Source of the DNA: CAVTYH01 sp963738835
Lineage (GTDB): Bacteria; Planctomycetota; Planctomycetia; Pirellulales; JADZDJ01
DNA length: 64,000 bases
Assembly: GCA_963738835.1 (NCBI GenBank)
Contig: CAVTYH010000007.1
Coordinates: forward strand, 62,001-126,000
Direction of reading: 5' to 3'
This document shows positions 1 to 7,985 of the stretch, piece after piece. The position numbers and the translations under genes were made by a program. The first letter of the stretch is position 1, and each line of letters starts with the position of its first letter. Under the pieces are notes generated by a model. That model did not search any database. It worked only from the letters and a program-made list of their open reading frames with translations, and was not told the origin of the DNA.

Positions 1-1
1 T

Positions 2-1530
2 GGCTCCCGCAATCTTGCGTATCCGGTGCTGCTGGATGTCGATAATTTGATCGATTTTATGATTGTCACTTTCTACGACGGCGATCGCGACGGCCCGCTG
101 ATTGCCTCGCTGGGAAACGACGTCGTGAACAACTGGTTTGGCATTCGCAATCGTAACGGCGACCAGGGCTTCCAGTTTTTGACGCACGATTCTGAATTCA
201 CGTTCTTCGACGTCAATGAAAATCGGACCGGTCCGTTTGTGGGCGGCTCCACCTTCGCTTACAGCAATCCGCAGTGGATTCATCAGCAACTGATGTTTTC
301 CGACGAGTACCGCCAGCGGTTCGCCGATCGCGTTCAGGAACTTATGTTCAACGGCGGTGCGCTGACAACGGCTAACAACCTGGCGCGGCTGAATGCCCGC
401 AAGGCGGAAATCGATTCGGCGATTATTGCCGAATCGGTGCGCTGGGGAGATTCCAAGCACGAGCCCGCCTACACCAAAACCGATTGGCTTAATGCCGTCA
501 ACACGTCGATCAGTTACATCAATGCCCGCAATGCCATTGTGCTGAATCAGCTGCGCGCCACCACGTTATGGAACAACGGCAGCTTAGCGCAACGGCGCCG
601 TTGTTTCCCAGCACGACCGCCCTAGCGCCACTGTTCAGCCAATTTGGCGGCAACTACGCGGGCGGCTTCATGCTGTCGATGACCAATCCGAACACCGGCG
701 GCACCATTTTGTACACACTCGATGGCAGCGATCCACGGCTGGTCGGTGGCGGCCAAAATGCTGACGCCAAAACCTATACCGGTCCATTCTTGCTCTCCGG
801 CAACGTCGCCGTGAAAGCTCGCTATTTGAGCCCCGGCGGCGAGTGGAGCGCGCTAGAGGAAGCGCCGTTTTTGCAAACTTCGATCGGCCTATATCCCGGC
901 GATTTCAATCGGGATGGAAGCTTGAGTGCGGCTGACTTGCCGGCAATGCTCAGTGCACTCACCGATTTGGACGCGTACCTAACGAGCAAGTCGCTTTCAC
1001 CGACCGATCTTGTGGCGATCGGCGATTTAAGCGGCGATGGCAACGTTTCGAACCGCGACATTCAGCCCCTTTTGGATGCGCTAGCGGGGGTTTCGACGGG
1101 CGCGGGAGCCGGCAGCGGCAGCGCGGCGGCCGAGACCAGCTCGCCCCAAACATTAGTGCAGGCGGTGGTTTCTACTGTCGCCGTGACAACTGTAACCACC
1201 GCCGATTCCTCCGACGCGGTCGCCAGCCTGTTGACTGCTGGCCCTGTGGCGCCGTTTCAGGGAATCACTTTGCTGGCCGTCGGTGGCGCGACGGCATCAA
1301 CCGATTTCTCCGCTACGCTCTCGGGCACTCACACCAGCAATGCCATTCGAAGTGCCGACCCGACGGCTGGCCGTCGCGCCGACGATTTCTATCGAGAGCT
1401 ATCCATTTCGACTTCCCAGCGTCATCGCCGCGGTCCATCCATTTGGCATCTCCGAACTTTCGGGCAGCCGGAAACCGACGTAGTGGACGATCTGCTGGCC
1501 GAGATCGCGATGAGCACGTCATCGTTTTGA
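2..1530 (+). CDS. CotH-like secreted protein with chitobiase-type and dockerin-like domains (5' end outside window, frameshifted)
   Basis: The reading frame is already open at base 2, so the N-terminus lies to the left. The first part (to about base 585) resembles the C-terminal half of CotH-kinase-like planctomycete proteins (YPVLLDVDNLIDFM). The frame then shifts by one base near 585, and the continuation (PLFSQFGGN) carries a chitobiase/hexosaminidase C-terminal-type segment (ILYTLDGSDPR) and a dockerin-like repeat pair (GDFNRDGS and GDLSGDGN, EF-hand-like calcium loops). Such proteins are exported. The last 60 residues are unusual, so a second frameshift is possible. A short dyad, GACTCT-ggcg-AGAGTC, overlaps the stop codon. 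The function is unproven: CotH relatives are atypical kinases, but the catalytic part is not visible here. Confidence 0.7.
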
Positions 1531-1590
1531 CTCTGGCGAGAGTCGGCAGTGCCAAAGCAAATCGCGGATGGTGAAGCGGAGACGCATGTG

Positions 1591-1893
1591 CTATGGTTCG
1601 CGATTGGGATCTTCTTCCCAATCTCGAAAAAAGATGAAAATCATCCCGATGAAATTTATAATGAAAAGCGCCGTCAGCACTCCCGTCAATGACCGGTTGG
1701 CGTTTCCAAGTAGCATTCCGATACCGATTATGCTAAGGGATATTCCAAATCCGACCCTACCTGCAACCGACATCGGTGGCTTGTTGCTCTTCTTATAACG
1801 ATTGCTGCCCCACTTCACTGGCCAATGAGGAAAAAAAGCGGACACAAAACAGAAAGCAGATGCGGCAAAGATAATGCTTACATACGGCCACAT
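1591..1893 (-). CDS. small integral membrane protein, unknown function
   Basis: A 100-residue protein with three hydrophobic stretches: residues about 4-20, 45-62 (GRVGFGISLSIIGIGMLLG) and 70-88 (LTALFIINFIGMIFIFF). It ends in a charged tail (RDWEEDPNREP). The pattern fits a small inner-membrane protein, and base composition and residue usage look like real coding sequence. I recognise no family. It converges on the CotH-like gene and has no obvious partner. Confidence 0.6.
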   Translation of the reverse strand: MWPYVSIIFAASAFCFVSAFFPHWPVKWGSNRYKKSNKPPMSVAGRVGFGISLSIIGIGMLLGNANRSLTGVLTALFIINFIGMIFIFFRDWEEDPNREP

Positions 1894-1941
1894 TAGCGTC
1901 TCCCCATACGGCGTACAGGGTTACATTGGCAGTCCGTTACT

Positions 1942-2049
1942 TTAATACTCGCGAATGATCGTGAAGTCCGTCGGCCGAGCTGCAAACATAAATCCTCTTT
2001 TCGCATAATCTTCGATGTAGTCTACAAGAGCAAAACAGTAGCGCGCCAT
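1942..2049 (-). CDS. possible 35-residue ORF
   Basis: A short frame starting MARYCFALVDYIED and ending FTIIREY, in an otherwise empty 260-bp gap. Its start codon lies four bases from a dispersed repeat. The residues look protein-like (acidic and aromatic, no low complexity), but no ribosome site stands out. It could be the tail of a lost gene. Confidence 0.25.
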   Translation of the reverse strand: MARYCFALVDYIEDYAKRGFMFAARPTDFTIIREY

Positions 2050-2052
2050 CAA

Positions 2053-2090
2053 TTTGACTCTGCCGGGGTTGGGCGCGCCAAAGTCGAAAA
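2053..2090. repeat. dispersed 38-bp repeat, copy 1
   Basis: This stretch recurs in the opposite orientation at 29537-29575, next to queC, with one mismatch by eye. Its core contains the self-complementary GGCGCGCC flanked by TTTGACTCTGCCGGGGTT and AAAGTCGAAAA. It lies between the WD40-ThuA gene and a possible small ORF, and codes for nothing evident. Confidence 0.7.
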
Positions 2091-2151
2091 TTCCCGGGTG
2101 TTTTGCACGTTTTCCTTCCGAGCTAATAGCCGGAGGGCGTTGCCCCTCCGG

Positions 2152-3978
2152 CTAATTTTTGTTCGCCGTGCGTGGCGTATCGTCCACCGCCAGATCGCCC
2201 AGGGCGTATTGAATTCCGTCGAGATAGTATTGCAGCACCGCGGGATTCTGGAACGGCTGGCCGAGGTGACCGAACATGCAGAAGAACACGCGGCCTTGTC
2301 CAAAGCGCTTGATCCACGAGACGGCAAAATCTTTGTCCTCACGATGCAGCGGTGTGACGCCTGCCGTGGCGGGATCGGTTAGATCGAGCGACATCAGCAC
2401 CCGGCGATCGGCCCGGCTGTACGGCGCGGCCAATTCGTAAACCTCGTCGTGCATTTTGAAATTCTTGCCGCCCCAGGCTTTCAGCAGCGGATGATCGGGC
2501 TCTTCGAGCTTCACCACCCAGTTGCCGGACGGCACCCAGGGATGACCGCCGAACGTGGCGCCAATGATGGCGGCGCCTTCGGGCCAATCGCGGAACGTAT
2601 CGATGGCCGCGTGAATGCCGATGATGCCGTGGCCGCCCTTGGCGTAATCCAACAGCGCCTGCTTGGCCAAATCGGGAATCGCCAGGTGGGCCGTGCTGTT
2701 CAGCACCAGGCCGTCGTAATTGGCCAATACCTTGGGATCGAGCGCTTCGTAATCGCGCGTGAAATCAGCCGTATACGCATGGGTTTTTTCGCCCATGAGT
2801 TCGATCGCCTTGTTGGCCGCCGGCACGCCGCTTTTGTGCAGAATGGCGTCGGCCCGCCAGAAGACGAGCAGCTTGCGCGGCTGCTTCGGCGTGGCGGTCG
2901 CTTTTTCCGGCAGCGCGGCTTTGATTTTTTCCAGATCGGCCGGCGGAATCGGCGGCAGCGGCATGGTCCAATATTTCACATTGCCGGCAGCGTCGCCGGT
3001 GGCCATTTTCTGACCGTGAGCCTGATTGATGGCGACTGAAACGATTGGCGCGGTATGTCCCTCTTGAATACACAAAAGCTGGCTGGTGGCAACATCCCAA
3101 ACTTTGGCGAGCTTGTCCTCGCCGGCAGTGGCAAACTGATCGCCGCGGATGCTGACGGCAGTTACCGCTCCATGATGTGCTTCTGTCATTTGCGGCGGCA
3201 TGCCGGATTTAGCGTCATTTTCACAAATCCCCGCATAGCCAACGGCCCAACCGGCAAGAAACCGATTGGCCGATGCGGCCAGGCATTTGACGGATGGTTC
3301 GTAGTCCATCCCAACAACAGCGCCCTGACCCTCGAGATCCCAAGTGCGAACGGCGCCAGTGCGGGTTCCCACGATCAATCGTTTACCGTCGGGGGTGAAT
3401 GTGGCAGCTGTAATCGTTTCCGCGTGCGGCTCGAACTGCTTGACCACCTCCCCAGTTTCATAGTTTCTCAATATCATTTTGCTGCCGGCCGATTCGGCTA
3501 ATTGCGGCTGTGAACCTGGACGGAAGGCAACGACTCGCTCTTGCTTAGAATCATCAGCCGTTAATTTGAACGGTATACTGCTCGCAAGCCGGCCGGATGC
3601 CAAATCCCACTTGTTGATCGTCTCGTCGTCGCCGATCGAAAGCAGCGATTTGCCATCGGCGGAAAACCCAATTGCCAACACGCGGCCCTTGTGGCCTTTC
3701 AGTGTCCGCACCAACTCGCCGGTTCCTTGTTCGCCGGTGCGGGCCTCAAACACGCGGATGTTGTTGTCGGCGCCAGCGGTGATTAACGTGCGGCCATCGG
3801 GACTGTAGGTGATCAGGCGAACCGGGCCGGTATCGAAGTGCGCCAGTGTTCGATCAGGGCTGCGAATATCCTCCGGCGGCGGAAAAGTGTGGGAAATTCT
3901 GGGCGCGGCTTTTTCCTGAGCCGATGCAACGCCGCTGATAGCGAGAACGCAAACGACGAACCAAATGGTGCGACTCAT
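2152..3978 (-). CDS. exported WD40-repeat protein with C-terminal ThuA domain
   Basis: A 608-residue protein. A signal peptide (residues 1-20, ending VASAQ) is followed by several WD40 repeats over residues about 45-340 (LITAGADNNIRVFEARTGE, KVWDVATSQLL). A ThuA/trehalose-utilisation-type glutamine-amidotransferase-like domain occupies about 365-600 (KLLVFWRADAILHKSGVPAA, GIIGIHAAIDTF, GHPWVPSGNW). WD40-ThuA fusions are common in planctomycetes. The propeller probably mediates binding and the ThuA domain may act on carbohydrates, but substrates are unknown. The short distance to the FucU and dehydrogenase genes on the same strand suggests, without proving, a link to sugar metabolism. Confidence 0.85.
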   Translation of the reverse strand: MSRTIWFVVCVLAISGVASAQEKAAPRISHTFPPPEDIRSPDRTLAHFDTGPVRLITYSPDGRTLITAGADNNIRVFEARTGEQGTGELVRTLKGHKGRVLAIGFSADGKSLLSIGDDETINKWDLASGRLASSIPFKLTADDSKQERVVAFRPGSQPQLAESAGSKMILRNYETGEVVKQFEPHAETITAATFTPDGKRLIVGTRTGAVRTWDLEGQGAVVGMDYEPSVKCLAASANRFLAGWAVGYAGICENDAKSGMPPQMTEAHHGAVTAVSIRGDQFATAGEDKLAKVWDVATSQLLCIQEGHTAPIVSVAINQAHGQKMATGDAAGNVKYWTMPLPPIPPADLEKIKAALPEKATATPKQPRKLLVFWRADAILHKSGVPAANKAIELMGEKTHAYTADFTRDYEALDPKVLANYDGLVLNSTAHLAIPDLAKQALLDYAKGGHGIIGIHAAIDTFRDWPEGAAIIGATFGGHPWVPSGNWVVKLEEPDHPLLKAWGGKNFKMHDEVYELAAPYSRADRRVLMSLDLTDPATAGVTPLHREDKDFAVSWIKRFGQGRVFFCMFGHLGQPFQNPAVLQYYLDGIQYALGDLAVDDTPRTANKN

Positions 3979-4012
3979 TTCATCCCCCGGATTCGATGAA
4001 CGATTCGATCTT

Positions 4013-4050
4013 CCCCCTCACCCCAGCCCTCTCCCGCCAGGGGAGAGGAA
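4013..4050. repeat. REP-like palindrome (CCCTCACCCC / GGGAGAGG family)
   Basis: The sequence reads CCCTCACCCCAGCCCTCTCC then GGGGAGAGG, forming an imperfect hairpin. Members of the same family occur at 18629-18670 inside the helicase gene and twice at 28712-28805 at the end of the esterase gene. Here it lies between the FucU-like gene and the WD40-ThuA gene and could act as a transcript-end hairpin. Confidence 0.7.
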
Positions 4051-4056
4051 GTTTTA

Positions 4057-4502
4057 CTATTGGGTCCGCACGCCGATCGTCAGCAGCAAGTTGGCGAACA
4101 GCCGCTCGTCGGCCGTTTGGATTGTAAGCACATGCGCCGGTGATTGCACGGCAGTGTAGAAATCCCAACGCTCGATCGGTTGCAATTGCACCGCGTGCCG
4201 GCGGCTTGAAAAATGTTGCGAAACTCCGTCCAGATCGGCGGGTCGGTTTTCATGGCGTACGGCCCGCTCGATTCCGGCTGCATCGTGTTGGCCGCTTCAA
4301 TCGGAATTGCTGTGACCAGCGCTTCTAGCACCTGGGTGCAACTGACGACGCCCGGCGCAAGATTCAGACTGATGAGATTTGCCGATGGGCCGAGCGTGCT
4401 GGAGGCCGGATAGTTGCCGTCGGCAATCAGAATCTTCGCGCTGTGGCCGGCACGGGCCAGCACCGCGCTGATTTCGGGATGCAAAAGTTGATGTTTGAGC
4501 AT
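4057..4502 (-). CDS. RbsD/FucU-family sugar mutarotase (one frameshift)
   Basis: The N-terminal part (MLKHQLLHPEISAVLARAGH, then ILIADGNYPAS) matches RbsD/FucU proteins, which interconvert sugar anomers. The frame breaks near base 4190. In the next frame the expected C-terminus follows directly (ERWDFYTAVQSPAHVLTIQT, then ERLFANLLLTIGVRTQ) and stops at 4057. Both halves are well conserved, which points to a one-base sequence error or a very recent mutation. The dehydrogenase gene lies just upstream on the same strand, separated by a palindromic repeat, consistent with a fucose or related aldose pathway. FucU or RbsD cannot be separated by eye. Confidence 0.8.
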
Positions 4503-4510
4503 AATTTCTG

Positions 4511-4596
4511 TACGTCAGACTTGAGTCTGACAAACTCCCCTTCAAAAATAATTCCGGCAACGAGGCACGTTCTGTCAGGCTGAAGCCTGACGTACG
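4511..4596. repeat. paired palindromic repeat (GTCAGACT..AGTCTGAC and GTCAGGCT..AGCCTGAC)
   Basis: Two small palindromes (CAGACTTGAGTCTG and CAGGCTGAAGCCTG) in mirror arrangement, with TACG at both outer ends, fill the whole gap between the dehydrogenase and FucU-like genes. A second member of the family is at 25895-25975. It could form one large stem-loop in the operon transcript. Confidence 0.75.
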
Positions 4597-4598
4597 TT

Positions 4599-5621
4599 TC
4601 AAACTCCGACATCGACAATCGCTTTGATGCAGCCCGTCTCCGGCTGGGTGTACGACGGAAAGGCGTCGATCAGTTCCTCGAAACCACAGCGGTGCGTAAT
4701 CCACGGGCGGGTGTCAATGCGGCCTTCTTCGATCAGCCGAATGATGCGCGTGAAATCTTCCGGCAGCGCATTGCGCGAGCACAACAGCGTGCCTTCGGCT
4801 TTGTGAAAGCCGGCGTGCCGGAATGTGATTTCGTCGCTGGCAATGCCGACATACACGACCCGGCCGCCTTGGACGATGTAACCGAAGCTGCTCGACATTG
4901 ATTGGCTCGAGCCCGTGGCGTCAACCACAACGTCGGGCAAATGGCCGTCGGTAAGATTGCGCAACTGTTGTTCCAAATTACCGCTCGGCTGGATGGCATG
5001 GATGATGCCCATCTTGCGGCGGCAGAATTCCAGCCGTTGCTCATTCATATCGAGCACGATGATTTTCGCGCCGGTGAGCTTGACGAACTCCAACACGGAG
5101 AGGCCAATGGGGCCAGCGCCAATGATCAAACAGGTTTCGTCCGCTTGCGGCGACGTGCGATTCACCGCATGACAACCAATCGCCAAGGTTTCAACCAGCG
5201 CCAGCTGCTCGAAATCCAATTTGCGCGAAATATGCAGCTTGCGGGCGGGCAAAACAAACTCGGGCCGCAAACCGCCGTCGCGGTGGACGCCGAGCACTTG
5301 CAATTTATCGCAGCAATTTGGCCGTCCGCGACGGCTGGCATAACTGTGGGGGTCGTTGATATACGGCTCGACCGAACAACGATCGCCCGCGCGCACATTA
5401 GAAACATCAGGCCCGACTTCAATCACCTCTACGCCCAGCTCATGACCGGGAATGCGCGGATAAGTGAAGATCGGCATTTTGCCAAGATATGCGCTGATGT
5501 CGGTGCCGCAGATGCCAACGCGATGCACGCGGACCAACGCTTCGCCCGAACGGGGCCTGGCAGGACCGGCGGTTTCAAGACGCTTCCAGGTTTGGGGTGC
5601 TTCGAGTGAAAGTGCTTTCAT
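4599..5621 (-). CDS. zinc-dependent alcohol/polyol dehydrogenase (MDR family)
   Basis: A 340-residue medium-chain dehydrogenase. Catalytic-zinc motifs are visible at the N-terminus (GICGTD about 38-43, GHELG about 60) and a nucleotide-binding glycine motif (IIGAGPIGLSVLEF) near 165. The structural zinc loop is only partly conserved (PNCCDK). It oxidises a secondary alcohol with NAD(P). The nearest relatives by pattern are galactonate/fuconate- or sorbitol-type enzymes. Pairing with a FucU/RbsD mutarotase on the same strand suggests it works on fucose-derived or similar sugar acids; this is inference from context. Confidence 0.85.
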   Translation of the reverse strand: MKALSLEAPQTWKRLETAGPARPRSGEALVRVHRVGICGTDISAYLGKMPIFTYPRIPGHELGVEVIEVGPDVSNVRAGDRCSVEPYINDPHSYASRRGRPNCCDKLQVLGVHRDGGLRPEFVLPARKLHISRKLDFEQLALVETLAIGCHAVNRTSPQADETCLIIGAGPIGLSVLEFVKLTGAKIIVLDMNEQRLEFCRRKMGIIHAIQPSGNLEQQLRNLTDGHLPDVVVDATGSSQSMSSSFGYIVQGGRVVYVGIASDEITFRHAGFHKAEGTLLCSRNALPEDFTRIIRLIEEGRIDTRPWITHRCGFEELIDAFPSYTQPETGCIKAIVDVGV

Positions 5622-5964
5622 TGATGGCTTGATCTCAGAGTCTGGAAGGAATTGATTATTGTGCGCTGTCGGTGCGATGCTAGCAATGCAGGCGTGGCCA
5701 GGTGTTGCACTGCTTTCGTCCGCACGCTTGCGGTCGCAATTACATTTCCATCGTGTTCGCGAAAAACTGATCTTGCTTCGCCGCGGAATACTTTGTCAAT
5801 TGTCTCTCACGATCCATTTGATCGCGAGAGCAGGATGCTTTCCGCAACACATTCGGCGGTTGCACCGTGAAGGATGCACGTGCCAGCCGCCAGTTGATCC
5901 CTCATGGTTGAGGGGGCAGCGCCAGCGCAGGGTTGTGCGGCAGCTGCAGTGGAAGGAGCCTGTG
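5622..5964 (+). promoter_or_regulatory. leader region of the CsrA-receiver gene with possible CsrA sites
   Basis: A 343-bp gene-free stretch between divergent genes. Three AGGA/GGA motifs lie in the last 140 bp: CAGGATG (5831), AAGGATG (5870) and the Shine-Dalgarno GGAAGGAG (5951-5958). CsrA proteins bind GGA in RNA loops and often repress their own translation, so autoregulation is plausible. I did not find a clear promoter. Confidence 0.3.
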
Positions 5965-6765
5965 ATGTTAGTTCTTTCGCGACGGGAACACGAAAAAATT
6001 GTCTTTCCTGCCTTCCGCACTTCGGTCGAGGTGCTGGAAGTGAAGTCGGGCCGCGTGCGTTTGGGGATCGAAGCCCCGCCCGAAGTGCAAATTCTCCGCG
6101 AGGAAGTGCTGAAATCTTCCGGCGGCGCTGTTTCCCGGGCAATGCCTCCAACGTCGGCCGTGTCCGACGCCGCGGAATCGAATCGTCTGCGCAAACAATG
6201 TCACGAGCTGCGCAACCGTTTGAATTCCGGATCGTTGGGGCTGGCGCTGGCGCAGCGGCAATTGAATGCCGGCCTGATGGAAGAGTTGGAAGGCACGCTA
6301 GAGAAAATGGCTTGCGACCTCCAATCGCTGGATGGCGATTTGCACCAACGGGTTGATCATGCACCGACTCCACAATCGCAACCGCAGCTCGAAGCGCTGC
6401 TGGTTGAAGACGACACGAACGAGTGCGAACTGTTGGCCGGATTTCTGCGGCTCGCTGGTTACAGAGTGAACACTGCCCACGATGGCGCCGATGCGCTCGA
6501 TCGCTTGCGGACAGGCTCCAGGCCCGACGTAATGCTGCTCGATATGAACATGCCGCGGTGCGATGGAGTGACGACCGTGAAAATGATTCGCCGCGATCCG
6601 AGTTTGGCGAATCTCAGAATCTATGCCGTCACCGGCTACTCCGCCAAGCAACTGGGCGTCGATGAAAAACAAGCCGGCCTGAACGGCTGGTTCCAAAAGC
6701 CGCTCGATCCAGAACGGCTGCTGGGTGAATTGCGGACTCACGACCATCCGCAGGTGTCTGTGTAA
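5965..6765 (+). CDS. CsrA-like RNA-binding domain fused to a response-regulator receiver
   Basis: The start chosen is ATG 5965, seven bases after GGAAGGAG. The first 50 residues are CsrA-like (MLVLSRREHEKIVFP, then VRLGIEAPPEVQILREEV). Residues about 80-125 form a helical, probably coiled-coil linker (LRKQCHELRNRLNSGSLG). A CheY-like receiver follows from about 140 (EALLVEDDTNECELLAGFL, phosphorylation site in DVMLLDMNMPR, conserved K in FQKPLDPE). CsrA controls translation and mRNA stability. The fusion suggests that RNA binding is governed by phosphorylation, perhaps from one of the sensor kinases next door. An upstream in-frame extension exists but lacks CsrA similarity, so it was excluded. 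Confidence 0.85.
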   Translation: MLVLSRREHEKIVFPAFRTSVEVLEVKSGRVRLGIEAPPEVQILREEVLKSSGGAVSRAMPPTSAVSDAAESNRLRKQCHELRNRLNSGSLGLALAQRQLNAGLMEELEGTLEKMACDLQSLDGDLHQRVDHAPTPQSQPQLEALLVEDDTNECELLAGFLRLAGYRVNTAHDGADALDRLRTGSRPDVMLLDMNMPRCDGVTTVKMIRRDPSLANLRIYAVTGYSAKQLGVDEKQAGLNGWFQKPLDPERLLGELRTHDHPQVSV

Positions 6766-6938
6766 CGAGAAACAGGGCACCACAAAGTTACGGAGATCAA
6801 AGAGCAGACCTGCCGGATACGAACTTTCTCAGAAACATTTCTAAAGACTGAATGACCTGAATTCAGCGCTTAGTGACTGCCGATTTTCTCTCCGCGCATG
6901 GCGTGGCTTCATGGAAAAGAGTTCAGATTGCGCGCCGC

Positions 6939-7976
6939 TCAACACGGTGTTTCAAGCTGCTCGCACGAAACTTCTTGAACGCCGGAAAACTGCTCACGGA
7001 TGGCAAGAAACTGTTCCTCGCTGACGAGGAATGCCTTGATGATTTCGGGGTCGAATTGCTTGCCGGCCCCTTCCCTGATGATCGAACGCGCGATGTTGTG
7101 GCTGTAAGCATCTTTGTAAACGCGCCGGGAACATAGCGCATCGTAAACGTCGGCCACCGACAAGATGCGACCGCAAAGCGGAATTTGTACCCCTTTCAAA
7201 CCGTTTGGATATCCGCTGCCATCCCAACGCTCGTGATGCGTGGCGGCAATGTCACAAGCCATTTTCAGAAATTTGGCGTGCGGAAACAGATCGAGCGCGG
7301 CCCCTAATGTTTCGGCCCCCAACTGGGCATGCGTCTTCATGATCGCATACTCTTCCTCGTTCAGCAGGCCGGGTTTGAGGAGCACATGGTCAGGAATGCC
7401 CACCTTGCCGATGTCGTGCAAGGGACTGGTGGCGTAAATCAGCCGAATGAATTCACCGTCGATTTCGCCGCTGAATTTCGGGTTCGCCGCCAGATTTTGC
7501 GCGAGCACCCGGCAATAATTTCGCACTCGATCCAAATGAGCGCCGGTTTCCGGATCGCGCGACTCGGCCAATTTCGCCAGTGCAAAGATCGTCACTTCCC
7601 GACTTTCCAATGACAGCAGTCGCTCGCCGGTGCGCACCCGCATCACCAATTCCGAAGCGTCGAACGGTTTCTTGATGAAGTCATCGGCCCCGGCAGTCAG
7701 GCCCTCCACCGTCTCCTCCGGGCTGTTGTGGCTGGTGAGCAGAATTACATACACGTATCCGGCAAACTCGCCACGGCGAAGGGCCAGACACAGCTCAATG
7801 CCGTTCATGCGCGGCATGTCCCAATCGGAAATCACCAGCCGGCACGTACCATCGCGCAGCACTTCAAGCGCTTCGGCGCCGTCGCGAGCCGTGGTCACTT
7901 CGAAGCCGGCGTGCGCCAGGGTGTTCTCCAGCATGTTGCGGGAGATATCGTCATCTTCGGCAATGAGAACGTGCAT
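6939..7976 (-). CDS. response regulator with HD-GYP c-di-GMP phosphodiesterase output
   Basis: A 345-residue protein. The receiver spans residues 1-120 (HVLIAEDDDISRNMLE, phospho-acceptor in LVISDWDMPRMNG, lysine in FIKKPFD). The HD-GYP domain spans about 140-330 (SPLHDIGKVGIPDHVLLKPG, then ATHHERWDGSGYPNGLKG). All hallmark residues, HD and HHxxxDGxGYP, are present, so it probably degrades cyclic di-GMP when phosphorylated. It lies just downstream, on the same strand, of the frameshifted hybrid kinase that ends at 7986, with a 9-bp gap. The two are likely co-transcribed, and the kinase (with its HPt) is the natural phosphodonor. Confidence 0.92.
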   Translation of the reverse strand: MHVLIAEDDDISRNMLENTLAHAGFEVTTARDGAEALEVLRDGTCRLVISDWDMPRMNGIELCLALRRGEFAGYVYVILLTSHNSPEETVEGLTAGADDFIKKPFDASELVMRVRTGERLLSLESREVTIFALAKLAESRDPETGAHLDRVRNYCRVLAQNLAANPKFSGEIDGEFIRLIYATSPLHDIGKVGIPDHVLLKPGLLNEEEYAIMKTHAQLGAETLGAALDLFPHAKFLKMACDIAATHHERWDGSGYPNGLKGVQIPLCGRILSVADVYDALCSRRVYKDAYSHNIARSIIREGAGKQFDPEIIKAFLVSEEQFLAIREQFSGVQEVSCEQLETPC

Positions 7977-7985
7977 GGAATGTCT

